DNA of 34,327 nt from Bacteroidales bacterium. GTDB taxonomy: Bacteria; Bacteroidota; Bacteroidia; Bacteroidales; PUMT01. Position numbers and translations under genes: made by a program. The notes below the pieces were generated by a model. That model did no database searches. It was not told the DNA's origin and saw nothing but the letters and a program-made list of their open reading frames with translations. The stretch lies in NCBI GenBank assembly GCA_007133565.1, contig SLMM01000059.1, positions 1 to 34,327 on the forward strand, in the 5' to 3' direction. Positions 23,042 through 31,300 of the stretch are shown here, piece by piece. How positions within the stretch are numbered: the stretch's first letter is position 1; each line of letters starts with the position of its first letter.

Positions 23042-24514
23042 TTATGCCGGTGATTTGAGCGAACCAATAAGCGATGACACACTATGCGGGATATTGCTCT
23101 TCCTGAACAGCAGTGCACCGCCTGTATAAATTATTGTTGTAACCACCACCGGCATTGCTACGGTGAGTGCGAGGCTGCCGGCAGGAAACACCCTGGTTAT
23201 GACAAATGCAATAAAGCCACCCGCAATTGATACTATAGCGGTAACAGGACCGCACCTGGCAAAAGCCGGCAGCATGCCAAACAGCATGGGAACGGCAACC
23301 GGTCCCACCAAAGCCCCGAACCAGGTAACAATAAGTCCCAGCACCCCTCCAAAATGTTCGTGCTGAGAAGCGATAATTATTGTTACCAGGGTAAAGGTGA
23401 AAGTTGTAATCCTTGCAACCTTTAATGATATCCCTTTTTCCCTTACCGGCGGCATCACCAGCGGCAGTATATCCCTTGAGATGACAGCCGATATGGTATT
23501 GATGTCGGACGATGTCATAGACATGGTACTTGCAAACAATGACGCAAGCACCAGTCCGATCAGTCCCCCGGGCAAAAGATGAAGTGTCAGCAGTCCGTAT
23601 GAACGTGAGGGGTCGTCAAGCTCCGGTAAAAGGAGAGGTGCGGCCCACATGGGAACGAAGAGGATCAGGGGCCATAACAGGTATAAAGATCCGGAAAGGT
23701 AAGCTGCGCGCGAGGAGTGCCTCTCGTCCGGAGAGCTGATATATCTTGTAGCCAGGTTCCATGTGCCGCCGTTATAGCTGAGGAAGTTGATGAACAGAAA
23801 AGTAAGTGCAAACCAGAAAGTGTAAGGCTCATTGAAAGCGCTACCATGGCCCTCGGGCAGCAGCTCCCACATTCCGGTAATACCACCAATACCACCCAGA
23901 TGTACCATTACTGCCGCAAACATAACCAGCCCCGCCACCAGCTGCACAACGAACTGTACAAAGTCTGTCAGAATAACTGCCCACAGTCCCCCGAAAGTCA
24001 CATAAACAATCGACACTCCGCCCGCAATCATTATACCGGTTATAACCGGTATTCCCGTGAATACATTCAGCAAAATGGCGATTGCTGCCCATTTTGCAGC
24101 CACATCGAACAATTTAAGGATCACGCCGCTCCAGGCCATTATCTGCTGGGTGAGCAGGTTGTACCGGTTTACAAGGTATTCAAGCGGACTCTGTATCATG
24201 TATTTGCGGCGCAAACGAACCCACATTACCGGAAACAGCTTTGCCGACAATATTACCGATATCCCGATCGTAAATGCCCACCAGATGTACAGAGAAAATC
24301 CGTGGGTATATGCCAGGCCGGCGTACGCCACAAACACGGCCCCACTGTAGCCGGATACGTGGTGGGAAACACCCGATAGCCACCAGGGTATCTTACCACC
24401 TGCCACAAAGTAGTCTTCTATTGTCCTGTTCCTGACCCATGACCAGAGGCCTATCATGATCATGACGAGGAAGAAAAGCAGGATTACCAGATAATCTGTA
24501 TTTCCAAGTTGCAT
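23042..24514 (-). CDS. SSS-family sodium:solute symporter
   Basis: Inner-membrane sodium-coupled transporter of 490 residues with about 13 hydrophobic helices. The N-terminus YLVILLFFLVMIMIGLWSWV is followed by NRTIEDYFVAGGKIPWWLSG, the hallmark start of the SSS family. Further signatures are YVTFGGLWAVILTDFVQFVV (the sodium-symporter motif region) and FASTMSMTSSDINTISAVISRDI. Relatives move sugars, sialic acid, amino acids or vitamins. It lies 13 bp after an exported oxidoreductase gene and 38 bp before the NagA-like gene, so a sugar or amino-sugar derivative is the natural guess. The exact solute cannot be read from sequence. Confidence 0.92.
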   Translation of the reverse strand: MQLGNTDYLVILLFFLVMIMIGLWSWVRNRTIEDYFVAGGKIPWWLSGVSHHVSGYSGAVFVAYAGLAYTHGFSLYIWWAFTIGISVILSAKLFPVMWVRLRRKYMIQSPLEYLVNRYNLLTQQIMAWSGVILKLFDVAAKWAAIAILLNVFTGIPVITGIMIAGGVSIVYVTFGGLWAVILTDFVQFVVQLVAGLVMFAAVMVHLGGIGGITGMWELLPEGHGSAFNEPYTFWFALTFLFINFLSYNGGTWNLATRYISSPDERHSSRAAYLSGSLYLLWPLILFVPMWAAPLLLPELDDPSRSYGLLTLHLLPGGLIGLVLASLFASTMSMTSSDINTISAVISRDILPLVMPPVREKGISLKVARITTFTFTLVTIIIASQHEHFGGVLGLIVTWFGALVGPVAVPMLFGMLPAFARCGPVTAIVSIAGGFIAFVITRVFPAGSLALTVAMPVVVTTIIYTGGALLFRKSNIPHSVSSLIGSLKSPA

Positions 24515-24527
24515 GCCAGGAATCTTA

Positions 24528-25547
24528 TCAGCCGGCAGCCGCCCGCATTACATCATCAAGGAGTACGGCAGCTCCACCCCTTCTTTTACTCTCATCGGCA
24601 GCTTCCATGAAAGCAAATATCTCAATTGTCTCAGAAGCCTTAACAGGTGGTTCTCCCGTGCCGAAAAACCTTATCAGCTCTAGCATCATCGGGCGGTATC
24701 CGTCATACGGACCGATATCATGCACACCATCCAATCCGAATGCCGTTCCCCCATAGCCTGTACGGCCTTCCCTGCCTCCCCTGAATGTCCCCAGCCTTTC
24801 ATCGTGCCAGGTGCCCACCACTACATCGGTCCCTTCAGTGTAGAACCGTTTCACCTCCCTGCAGCCCGTGCCCATAACAGTATACAGGGTCTCCACTCCA
24901 TGAACGCCGTACCAGAAAAGATCGGGATGAGTGGGTTCGATCAAGGCAGGGCTATAGGCGTCTGCGCCAATAATCCTGCCTGCCAGTTCACCGCTGCGAA
25001 GAGCCTGTGCATGCCGGGCCCAGCGAAGTGATGAAGAAGAGAAAACGGGAATACCGTATCTCTCCCCGGCCCTGAATATCTCTATGGCATCTTTGAGTGA
25101 TCCTGCCACAGGCTTGTCTATAAAAACCATCTTGCCTGCCTCAAAAACCTCCATTGCCTGTTTAAGATGGAGGGTCCCATCATTGGTCAGCAGAAGCACC
25201 ACATCGACCATGCCAAGCAACTCACGGATAGAGCCGGTAATCGCAATCCCCATACTCTTTATCTCTTCGGTGTAACCCGGAATACGGGTGTAACTCGATT
25301 CAATCGTCCTGCTGCCGTATGGATAAGCTGCAACAACACGGTACCCCCTCATGTCCTCATCTTCAGGGTTGTTGATAATTCTTGTAAAGGCAATGCTGTG
25401 GGATGTATCAAGCCCGATAATGCCAATTCTTACATCTTGTCCGGACCCATGATCATGACCTGCGGAGAAAAGGGCCGGGCTTATACTCAGTCCAGCCCCG
25501 GCGGCAACCGACCGCCGGATAAAATTTCTTCTGTTTATTTTCTTCAT
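24528..25547 (-). CDS. Tat-exported Gfo/Idh/MocA-family oxidoreductase (339 aa)
   Basis: NAD(P)-dependent oxidoreductase-like protein carrying a twin-arginine signal (RRNFIRRSVAAGAGLSISPA), so it is exported folded, probably with its cofactor bound. The Rossmann start is IGIIGLDTSHSIAFTRII (about 40-57), a variant lacking the classical GxGxxG. The family EKP-type motif appears as MVFIDKPVAGSLKD. A C-terminal substrate domain includes PDLFWYGVHGVETLYTVMG with a conserved-type His. It lies 81 bp after the second oxidoreductase and 13 bp before the symporter gene. Because the nucleotide loop is degenerate, tight NAD binding or loss of catalysis are both possible. It may act on a sugar in the periplasm. 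Confidence 0.87.
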   Translation of the reverse strand: MKKINRRNFIRRSVAAGAGLSISPALFSAGHDHGSGQDVRIGIIGLDTSHSIAFTRIINNPEDEDMRGYRVVAAYPYGSRTIESSYTRIPGYTEEIKSMGIAITGSIRELLGMVDVVLLLTNDGTLHLKQAMEVFEAGKMVFIDKPVAGSLKDAIEIFRAGERYGIPVFSSSSLRWARHAQALRSGELAGRIIGADAYSPALIEPTHPDLFWYGVHGVETLYTVMGTGCREVKRFYTEGTDVVVGTWHDERLGTFRGGREGRTGYGGTAFGLDGVHDIGPYDGYRPMMLELIRFFGTGEPPVKASETIEIFAFMEAADESKRRGGAAVLLDDVMRAAAG

Positions 25548-25628
25548 TATTTGTCAGTAATTTTATTTATGATTAAATCCTCCCGGTAAGGCAACTTTCA
25601 AAAATTGTCAGTGTACAGCAGCAACAGC

Positions 25629-26957
25629 TTACACAACCAGCTCCCATCCGGGTTCGTATTCCCTTCCCCACAAGCTCAGTGCCTTAGAATTATCAATTAT
25701 AATGCCGCTGGAGGGATCACACCTCAGCGTACTTTCAGTGCGGTGTGCAATATTACCAAGATGGCAAAGCAGCACGCTTATATTTGCATCGGCAAAATCA
25801 GATTTAAGGCTCGTGCCATGACGTATAGCAGAGATAAAATTAAGTATGTGGCCAGCATCCATATCAAAACCAGGGCCTGTAAGGTCAACCTCCCCGTCCT
25901 GCCCTGCAGTATATCTTTTCACCTCTCTGTTCCTGTCGTCATAGACAATATACTCAGTATTGCTGATCACCATCGTACCCTTGTTACTGTGGAAAGAGAC
26001 GGCGGCGCCAAGACCCTCTATGGGCCGGTTGTTGCAGCTCTTCCCCTCCCATGATATGCTTTTCCCTTCAGGAAAGTCAAAAACGGTCACCTGTGTGTCG
26101 GGCGTCTCCCAGTCATCATCATACGCGTAGCGTCCTCCAAGCGAGCTAACCCTCACCGGATATGTTACACCAAGTCCGAGTCTTGCAAGGTCTATAAAAT
26201 GAGTTCCGTTATTTAGAAGCTCACCTGTACCCCAATGCCAGAACCAGTGCCAGTTGTAATGGATGAGGTTATCCCTGAAGGGCCTTCTGGGAGCAGGCCC
26301 CTGCCACAGTTCATAATCAAGTTGCCCGGGCACGGGTACCTCCAGCCCCCTTCCTATGGGAGGCCTGTTTGCACCGTACCATGTACGCGAAAAATGAGGC
26401 TGGCCAATGACTCCCGATTTCAGTGCCTCCAGTCCCCCAATTACAGCAGGCCACGACCGACGCTGGTTACCCATCTGAACCACTTTGCCGTACCTGGTGA
26501 TGGCCTCATTGACAAGCTCACCCTCACGGGCATTATGGCTTCCCGGTTTTTCAAGATAAACATGTTTGCCTGCCTGGAGCGACATTATGGTAGCAGGAGC
26601 ATGCCAATGATCGGGCATGGCAATGACAACAGCATCGACTGAGCTATCATCAAGGACCCTTCTGAAGTCCTTTATCCCCCTCGGAGCAACAAAGCCCGCA
26701 TCTTCAACAGCCTTGACACCCTTTGCAATGGCATCATCGTCAACATCACATATGAAAGCCACCTCAACCCCGGGCGTGCGCGCAAAGCCGGATGCAAGCG
26801 AAGCCCCGCGGGAATTGGTTCCCACAACAGCAACCCTGACCCTGTCATTTACGGAAGCAGGGGCAGAGAGTCTGAAACCGTATGTTCCCAAAATACTTAT
26901 ACCAGCAGCTGATGCTGCGGCATTTCTTACAAATTTTCGCCGACTGTAATTGTTCAT
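25629..26957 (-). CDS. Tat-exported Gfo/Idh/MocA-family oxidoreductase (442 aa)
   Basis: Exported sugar-oxidoreductase-like protein. The twin-arginine signal SRRKFVRNAAASAAGISILG is at the N-terminus. The Rossmann start is RVRVAVVGTNSRGASLASGF (about 39-58), then AFICDVDDDA, VVIAMPDHWHAPATIMSL and the catalytic-Lys motif YLEKPGSHNAREGE. The larger C-terminal domain is rich in Trp/His (HYNWHWFWHWGTGELLNNGT, GTHFIDLARLGL), typical of the long glycoside-acting members of this family. It is the first gene of the operon, behind a good promoter at 27021-27051. Secreted relatives oxidise sugar hydroxyls or run redox-assisted glycoside hydrolysis. Which reaction applies here is open. Confidence 0.9.
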   Translation of the reverse strand: MNNYSRRKFVRNAAASAAGISILGTYGFRLSAPASVNDRVRVAVVGTNSRGASLASGFARTPGVEVAFICDVDDDAIAKGVKAVEDAGFVAPRGIKDFRRVLDDSSVDAVVIAMPDHWHAPATIMSLQAGKHVYLEKPGSHNAREGELVNEAITRYGKVVQMGNQRRSWPAVIGGLEALKSGVIGQPHFSRTWYGANRPPIGRGLEVPVPGQLDYELWQGPAPRRPFRDNLIHYNWHWFWHWGTGELLNNGTHFIDLARLGLGVTYPVRVSSLGGRYAYDDDWETPDTQVTVFDFPEGKSISWEGKSCNNRPIEGLGAAVSFHSNKGTMVISNTEYIVYDDRNREVKRYTAGQDGEVDLTGPGFDMDAGHILNFISAIRHGTSLKSDFADANISVLLCHLGNIAHRTESTLRCDPSSGIIIDNSKALSLWGREYEPGWELVV

Positions 26958-27020
26958 GATCTTAGGTTTAGGTTATTATATATTTATACACCACCTCCCG
27001 CATTTCCGGTTTTGAATGGT

Positions 27021-27051
27021 CAAAATAGGTTTTTACTCCGAAAAATACAAA
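27021..27051 (-). promoter_or_regulatory. Bacteroidota-type promoter of the oxidoreductase-symporter-deacetylase operon
   Basis: On the minus strand TTTG (27048-27051) is separated by 20 bp from TATTTTG (27021-27027), which is one base short of TAnnTTTG. Transcription would start near 27015, about 58 nt ahead of the first ATG. It lies in the 129-bp gap after the GT2 gene and marks the start of a new transcription unit. Confidence 0.5.
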
Positions 27052-27086
27052 TAACTCTTTAAAAACCGGGAGCTTCAGGATCAGAC

Positions 27087-28142
27087 TTACAGTCCGAGAC
27101 GGGAAAACACCCTGCGCCGGAGGATAAAGAAGTCGAACACTATGCTGCGGCGGTAAACTACAGCAGGGAAGCCTGGATGTCCGGGACCGGACTTCCGGGC
27201 AGTGGGCATCGAACTTAGCAGGCGTTGCATCGTCCTACGCTTTCTAATATTATCAGGCAACAACCTGAAAAAGGCGATGTGTGCCCTTACAACCGCCAAC
27301 GCATTTCTGAAGGACAGGGCAGCAACAAACTTCATTACCGAAAGCCAGTCGAAGCACAACCGGAGCAATAACAGCCAGAGCCTCCGCCCGTGCAGGTTCT
27401 TTAAAAGCATTGACAGGCTGTTGCGGAAATTTAGAAATGTTTTCTTCGGGTCAGATCCCGGCAGGGTGGCTCCTCCCTGGTGGTATACCAACGAAGAAGG
27501 GCATACCATTATGCGGCGCCCCCCGTTCCTCATACGCCAGCAGAGATCGATCTCCTCCATGTGCGCAAAAAACCCGTCATCAAATCCCCCGAAAACATGC
27601 CAGTCATCTGCCCTCACCATCATACAGGCGCCCGTGGCCCAGAAAACATCGCGTTCATCATCATACTGGCCTGTGTCTTTCTCGGTAATATCAAATATTC
27701 TTCCCCTGCAGAAAGGATAGCCAAGAAAATCGATAAAGCCCCCGGCAGCGCCAGCATATTCAAAATAATCACGCTTTCCCTCATCCCTGATTTTAGGCAT
27801 GCATGCAGCCACATCCGGATTGCTTTCCATAATCTGCAGCAACGGTTCTGTCCACCCCGGCGTGACCTCAGCATCGGAGTTCAGAAGCAGGTAGTATTCA
27901 GCCTTTATCAAAGCCAGTGCCCTGTTGTAGCCCCCGGAAAACCCGTAATTCCGGTCGAGCCTTACCAGCTGAACCTCCGGGAACTCACGGCTCACATAAC
28001 CGACTGACCCGTCGTCTGATCCGTTGTCAGCCACCCATACACAGGTGCTGTCTGACATGGAATGCCTGACCACTCCCGGGAGAAACTTCCTTAAAAGCTT
28101 CTCCCCGTTCCAGTTCAGTATGACCACAGCCAGTTTCTTCAT
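27087..28142 (-). CDS. Glycosyltransferase family 2, membrane-associated
   Basis: Sugar transferase of the GT-A fold, 351 residues, probably adding a sugar from a nucleotide-sugar donor to a lipid-linked or envelope glycan at the inner membrane. The catalytic domain begins KKLAVVILNWNGEKLLRKFL, with VWVADNGSDDGS, LDRNYGFSGGYNRAL and the metal-binding LLLNSDAEV. WATGACMMVRAD, GGFDDGFFAHMEEIDLCWRM and VYHQGGAT are typical of rhamnosyltransferase-like GT2 enzymes. The C-terminus has hydrophobic helices (LWLLLLRLCFDWLSVMKFVA). The ATG at 28142 is chosen over an upstream GTG because it overlaps the acyltransferase stop as ATGA, a mark of translational coupling. Donor and acceptor are unknown. Confidence 0.91.
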   Translation of the reverse strand: MKKLAVVILNWNGEKLLRKFLPGVVRHSMSDSTCVWVADNGSDDGSVGYVSREFPEVQLVRLDRNYGFSGGYNRALALIKAEYYLLLNSDAEVTPGWTEPLLQIMESNPDVAACMPKIRDEGKRDYFEYAGAAGGFIDFLGYPFCRGRIFDITEKDTGQYDDERDVFWATGACMMVRADDWHVFGGFDDGFFAHMEEIDLCWRMRNGGRRIMVCPSSLVYHQGGATLPGSDPKKTFLNFRNSLSMLLKNLHGRRLWLLLLRLCFDWLSVMKFVAALSFRNALAVVRAHIAFFRLLPDNIRKRRTMQRLLSSMPTARKSGPGHPGFPAVVYRRSIVFDFFILRRRVFSRLGL

Positions 28143-29020
28143 TCGGTTGCTTCCCTTAAACGTTTCCACCTGCGGTGCGACCAGAGCCAGTGAGCCGGCT
28201 CCTCATTAATATGCCTTTCAAGTTTGGCAGCATAAGCCCTTATCAGCTCACCCGGCTCAATCTCTCCCGTACCGGTGGTAAGAGGAACAAATTCAAACTC
28301 GTAAAATCCCCTTCTGACCTTTTTCATCTTCAAATAGACTGCTGCCATACTCATCTTCCTGGCAATAAGCTCCGGGCCGCTGTAAAAAGCGGTCTCCCGG
28401 TGCAAAAAAGTGAGCCATTGCGGGGTGCTTCCCGGCGGGGGGGACTGGTCGGCTATGAATGCCGTGATTGTCGGCACCCCCTCCCGGTCGTATTGGTATA
28501 TCCTCCTGGGGGCAACCTTCATCGGGACAAGGTCGGCGCCAAACCGCGACCGTATTTTAAGCATTACCCGGTCAATCACCCTGCTATTGACAGGCCTGTA
28601 TATTACAACACACTGCAGATTTGTGAACAGCGGGAAACCGAACATCCACTCCCAGTTGTTGCAATGGCCCAGTATGCCAGCCACATGCCTGCCCTGCCGA
28701 TAATACTGTTCCACAAGTTCAGGGTTGGTATAAACCACTCTTTTACGCACCTCTGAAGCCGACATGCCAGACTGGTATATTGTTTCGACAATCAGGTCGC
28801 ACATATGCGCGTAATACTGTTTTTCAATCCTTAAAAGATCCTCTTTCCCCCTTTCGGGGAAGGCATTGCGCAGGTTTTCGGCAACGATGCCGCGCCTGTA
28901 GCGTATACCGTGGTAGAGCAGCAGCCGGATAACCCATGAGAACATGTAAAGCACCTTCAGCGGAAGCAGTGCCAGCAACCTGAAAAAGCCATACACGATA
29001 TAGTACAAAACAGTCTGCAT
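28139..29020 (-). CDS. LpxL/HtrB-family lysophospholipid / lipid A acyltransferase
   Basis: Inner-membrane acyltransferase of 293 residues that probably adds a secondary acyl chain to lipid A or a related lipid. An N-terminal membrane segment (about 3-28, YIVYGFFRLLALLPLKVLYM) is followed by the catalytic H-x4-E motif GHCNNWEWMFGFP. Further family blocks are VVIYRPVNSRVIDR, FIADQSPPPGSTPQW and TAFYSGPELIARK, then WLWSHRRWKR at the C-terminus, which is the usual ending. The frame opens with a TTG at 29035, but the ATG at 29020 is the more natural start. It follows the inositol-monophosphatase-like gene by 16 bp and overlaps the GT2 gene by 4 bp. Its acyl donor and exact acceptor are not evident. 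Confidence 0.91.
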   Translation of the reverse strand: MQTVLYYIVYGFFRLLALLPLKVLYMFSWVIRLLLYHGIRYRRGIVAENLRNAFPERGKEDLLRIEKQYYAHMCDLIVETIYQSGMSASEVRKRVVYTNPELVEQYYRQGRHVAGILGHCNNWEWMFGFPLFTNLQCVVIYRPVNSRVIDRVMLKIRSRFGADLVPMKVAPRRIYQYDREGVPTITAFIADQSPPPGSTPQWLTFLHRETAFYSGPELIARKMSMAAVYLKMKKVRRGFYEFEFVPLTTGTGEIEPGELIRAYAAKLERHINEEPAHWLWSHRRWKRLREATE

Positions 29021-29036
29021 AAACAGGCAAAACAAA

Positions 29037-29828
29037 TCAGGTCATTATACGTCGAACAGCCCCTCCGAACTCATCAAACACCTTGCCGTTGGCGGCAACA
29101 AGCTCCCGCCCGAAGAGATAGTCGCCGCCACCTGAAAAATCGCTCACCCGCCCGCCTGCCTGCTGCACCAGGAATGATCCTGCAGCCACATCCCACGGGC
29201 TCAGACCGAATTCATAAAAAGCATCAAAACGTCCGCAGGCCACATAAGCAAGGTCAATGGCAGCAGATCCCAACCTTCTCAGCCCATGCGAATTCTTCAT
29301 AAAATACTCAAAAGAGACAAGAAATGAGGACATCCTGTCAAATGCGGTATAGGGAAAGCCGGTGGCAATGAGAGAATCTTTCACACGAGCTGTATCGGAC
29401 ACCCTTATCTCCTTCCCGTTAAGGAACGCCGGCGCCCCCTCCCACGAATAGAAACACTCTGAAAGGTTCACCTCGTACACAACACCCAGAACGATCCTGT
29501 TGTTGTCGGCCAGTGCAATGCTTACAGAATGCGGGGGCAGACCATGAATAAAGTTTGTGGTGCCATCAAGCGGGTCGACGATCCAGTTAAACCCGTTCTC
29601 ATTTTTACTGCCGGTGCCCTCCTCTGCAATAAAGCCCGCAGCCGGCACAATCTCTGCAAGCCTGTTAACCAGCATCTCCTCTGCCTGTTTGTCCACATAC
29701 GAAACATAGTTGTGAATTCCTTTCGTTTCTATCTTATCTGAGGAGAACGACTGCCTTTCGCTCCTGATAAAACTGCCTGTTTCCCGGGCAATATCTGTTA
29801 CTTTTTCGCAAATACCCTTAAAATCCAT
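29037..29828 (-). CDS. Inositol monophosphatase family phosphatase (SuhB-like)
   Basis: Mg-dependent, Li-sensitive-type sugar phosphatase of 263 residues, cytoplasmic. The metal-binding motifs are complete: GFIAEEGTG (Glu-Glu), WIVDPLDGTTNFIHG (Asp-Pro-Leu-Asp-Gly-Thr) and the C-terminal SPWDVAAGSFLVQQAGG (Trp-Asp). Members dephosphorylate inositol-1-phosphate, fructose-1,6-bisphosphate, histidinol phosphate or 3'-phosphoadenosine compounds, and motifs alone do not choose among these. The 6-residue spacing and overall length fit SuhB/IMPase better than CysQ. It sits 92 bp after mtaB and 16 bp before the acyltransferase gene, in an envelope-related operon. Confidence 0.92.
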   Translation of the reverse strand: MDFKGICEKVTDIARETGSFIRSERQSFSSDKIETKGIHNYVSYVDKQAEEMLVNRLAEIVPAAGFIAEEGTGSKNENGFNWIVDPLDGTTNFIHGLPPHSVSIALADNNRIVLGVVYEVNLSECFYSWEGAPAFLNGKEIRVSDTARVKDSLIATGFPYTAFDRMSSFLVSFEYFMKNSHGLRRLGSAAIDLAYVACGRFDAFYEFGLSPWDVAAGSFLVQQAGGRVSDFSGGGDYLFGRELVAANGKVFDEFGGAVRRIMT

Positions 29829-29920
29829 AATAATATTAATTATACCTATTTCAGAAAAACTTGCATAATCCAGTCGGGTTGACGTCTATACGGATTCAAA
29901 CTTTTCAGCCGGTTAATCGC

Positions 29921-31228
29921 TCATTCAACCGATTTCACTACTCCTTTCACAATCCCGTCAGGTGCGGTCTCAACAAGTTCAACCACTGCCATCCGGTTCA
30001 CCGCCTTTTCATCGGCTATTGCTTCAACCCTTATATAGTTTCCGGTAAATCCATACATCCGCCCCTTTTTGTTATACGCCTCGAAAAGAACCCTGTATTC
30101 CTGGCCCAGGCACCTCTCCTGAAACCGCACCTTCTTTTCATCCGCCAGCCGGTGCAGGATTTTGCTCCTGCGCTCCTTTTCCCGGGGCGTAACTTTGTTC
30201 TCCATGGCTGCCGCTTTTGTCCCCTCCCTGTCAGAATAGGTGAAGATATGCAAAAATGAGATATCAGTATCTTCAAGAAACATCAGGGTTGTATCAAAAT
30301 CTTTTTCAGTCTCCCCGGGGAACCCTGTTATCACATCAGCCCCTATACCTGCAAACGGCATTATCTTGCGTATATATCGTACCCTGTCTGCAAACAGGAC
30401 AGTAGTGTATTTCCGGTTCATCAGATTCAGCACCCGGTCCGAGCCCGATTGAAGCGGCATGTGGAAATGTGGCGCAAACCTGTTATTCCCTGCTATGAAA
30501 CCTATTATCCCGTCATCCAGCAGGTCGGGCTCAACAGATGAAAGCCTGAACCTCTCAATGCCCGTATCGCTGTCCAGTATGCTGAGAAGCTCCAGGAGGC
30601 TGTCCCGGCCATGTTTCCCAAAGTCGCCTATATTAACACCTGTCAGCACCACCTCGCGTATACCCTGTGCTTCAATATCCCGTACCTGCTTCACTATCTC
30701 TTCCGGCCTTGCGCTGCGGCTGCGACCTCTTGCCAGGGGAATCGCACAGTATGAGCAGTAGTAGTCGCATCCGTCCTGTACCTTCAGGAATGAGCGGGTG
30801 CGGCCCGATACAGAATGAGAAGAGGTAAAATCCCTGTCACTGCCTATATCACAGACATGAACACCAGGTTTGTCCCTCTTTACAAAATCGCCTGCATACT
30901 CAAATAACCTGAACTTCTCCCTTGAGCCCAACACAAGGTCCACGCCGGGCATGCCGGCTATCTCTGAGGCCTTAAGCTGGGAATAGCATCCCACGACCAC
31001 CAGAAAAGCCCCGGGCGATGTCCTGGCTGCCCGGCCTATAGCATTCCTGCATTTTTTATCGGCGCTTCCCGTTACCGTACAGGTATTTATCACCACAACA
31101 TCAGCTTCACTGCCGAAGTCCACTTTAGTGAAGCCCTTCTCCCCGAAGAGACGCCCTATGGTGTCGGTTTCGGCAAAATTCAGCTTACAGCCAAGGGTAT
31201 GAAATGCAACTCTGCGTATTCTGGTCAT
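29921..31228 (-). CDS. mtaB: tRNA t6A37 methylthiotransferase MtaB
   Basis: Radical-SAM enzyme of 435 residues that adds a methylthio group to N6-threonylcarbamoyladenosine at position 37 of tRNAs reading ANN codons. The N-terminal UPF0004 domain supplies three Cys for one 4Fe-4S cluster (HTLGCKLNFAETD, INTCTVTGSADKKC, VVGCYSQ). The radical-SAM cluster motif CDYYCSYC follows at about residue 153. The GVNIGDFG and FRLSSVEPDLLDDGI stretches match MtaB rather than MiaB or RimO. A C-terminal TRAM domain covers about 370-430. It is the first gene of the run with the SuhB-like phosphatase, acyltransferase and GT2, a gene order I recall as common in Bacteroidota. Confidence 0.95.
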   Translation of the reverse strand: MTRIRRVAFHTLGCKLNFAETDTIGRLFGEKGFTKVDFGSEADVVVINTCTVTGSADKKCRNAIGRAARTSPGAFLVVVGCYSQLKASEIAGMPGVDLVLGSREKFRLFEYAGDFVKRDKPGVHVCDIGSDRDFTSSHSVSGRTRSFLKVQDGCDYYCSYCAIPLARGRSRSARPEEIVKQVRDIEAQGIREVVLTGVNIGDFGKHGRDSLLELLSILDSDTGIERFRLSSVEPDLLDDGIIGFIAGNNRFAPHFHMPLQSGSDRVLNLMNRKYTTVLFADRVRYIRKIMPFAGIGADVITGFPGETEKDFDTTLMFLEDTDISFLHIFTYSDREGTKAAAMENKVTPREKERRSKILHRLADEKKVRFQERCLGQEYRVLFEAYNKKGRMYGFTGNYIRVEAIADEKAVNRMAVVELVETAPDGIVKGVVKSVE

Positions 31229-31300
31229 TCGGAGCCGGGAAAATTAATCAGGGTTACTAAAAGAATGGCAATTTTAATCAAAATATTCCAATACCCAATA

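Noticed and set aside
23717-24379. 220-aa open frame on the plus strand opposite the symporter gene
   Set aside because: Composition (many His, Tyr, Gln, Cys) is that of an antisense shadow of a membrane protein gene; no start context or homology cue.
29021-29035. TTG start for the acyltransferase
   Set aside because: An ATG five codons downstream gives a normal N-terminus, and no feature supports the TTG.
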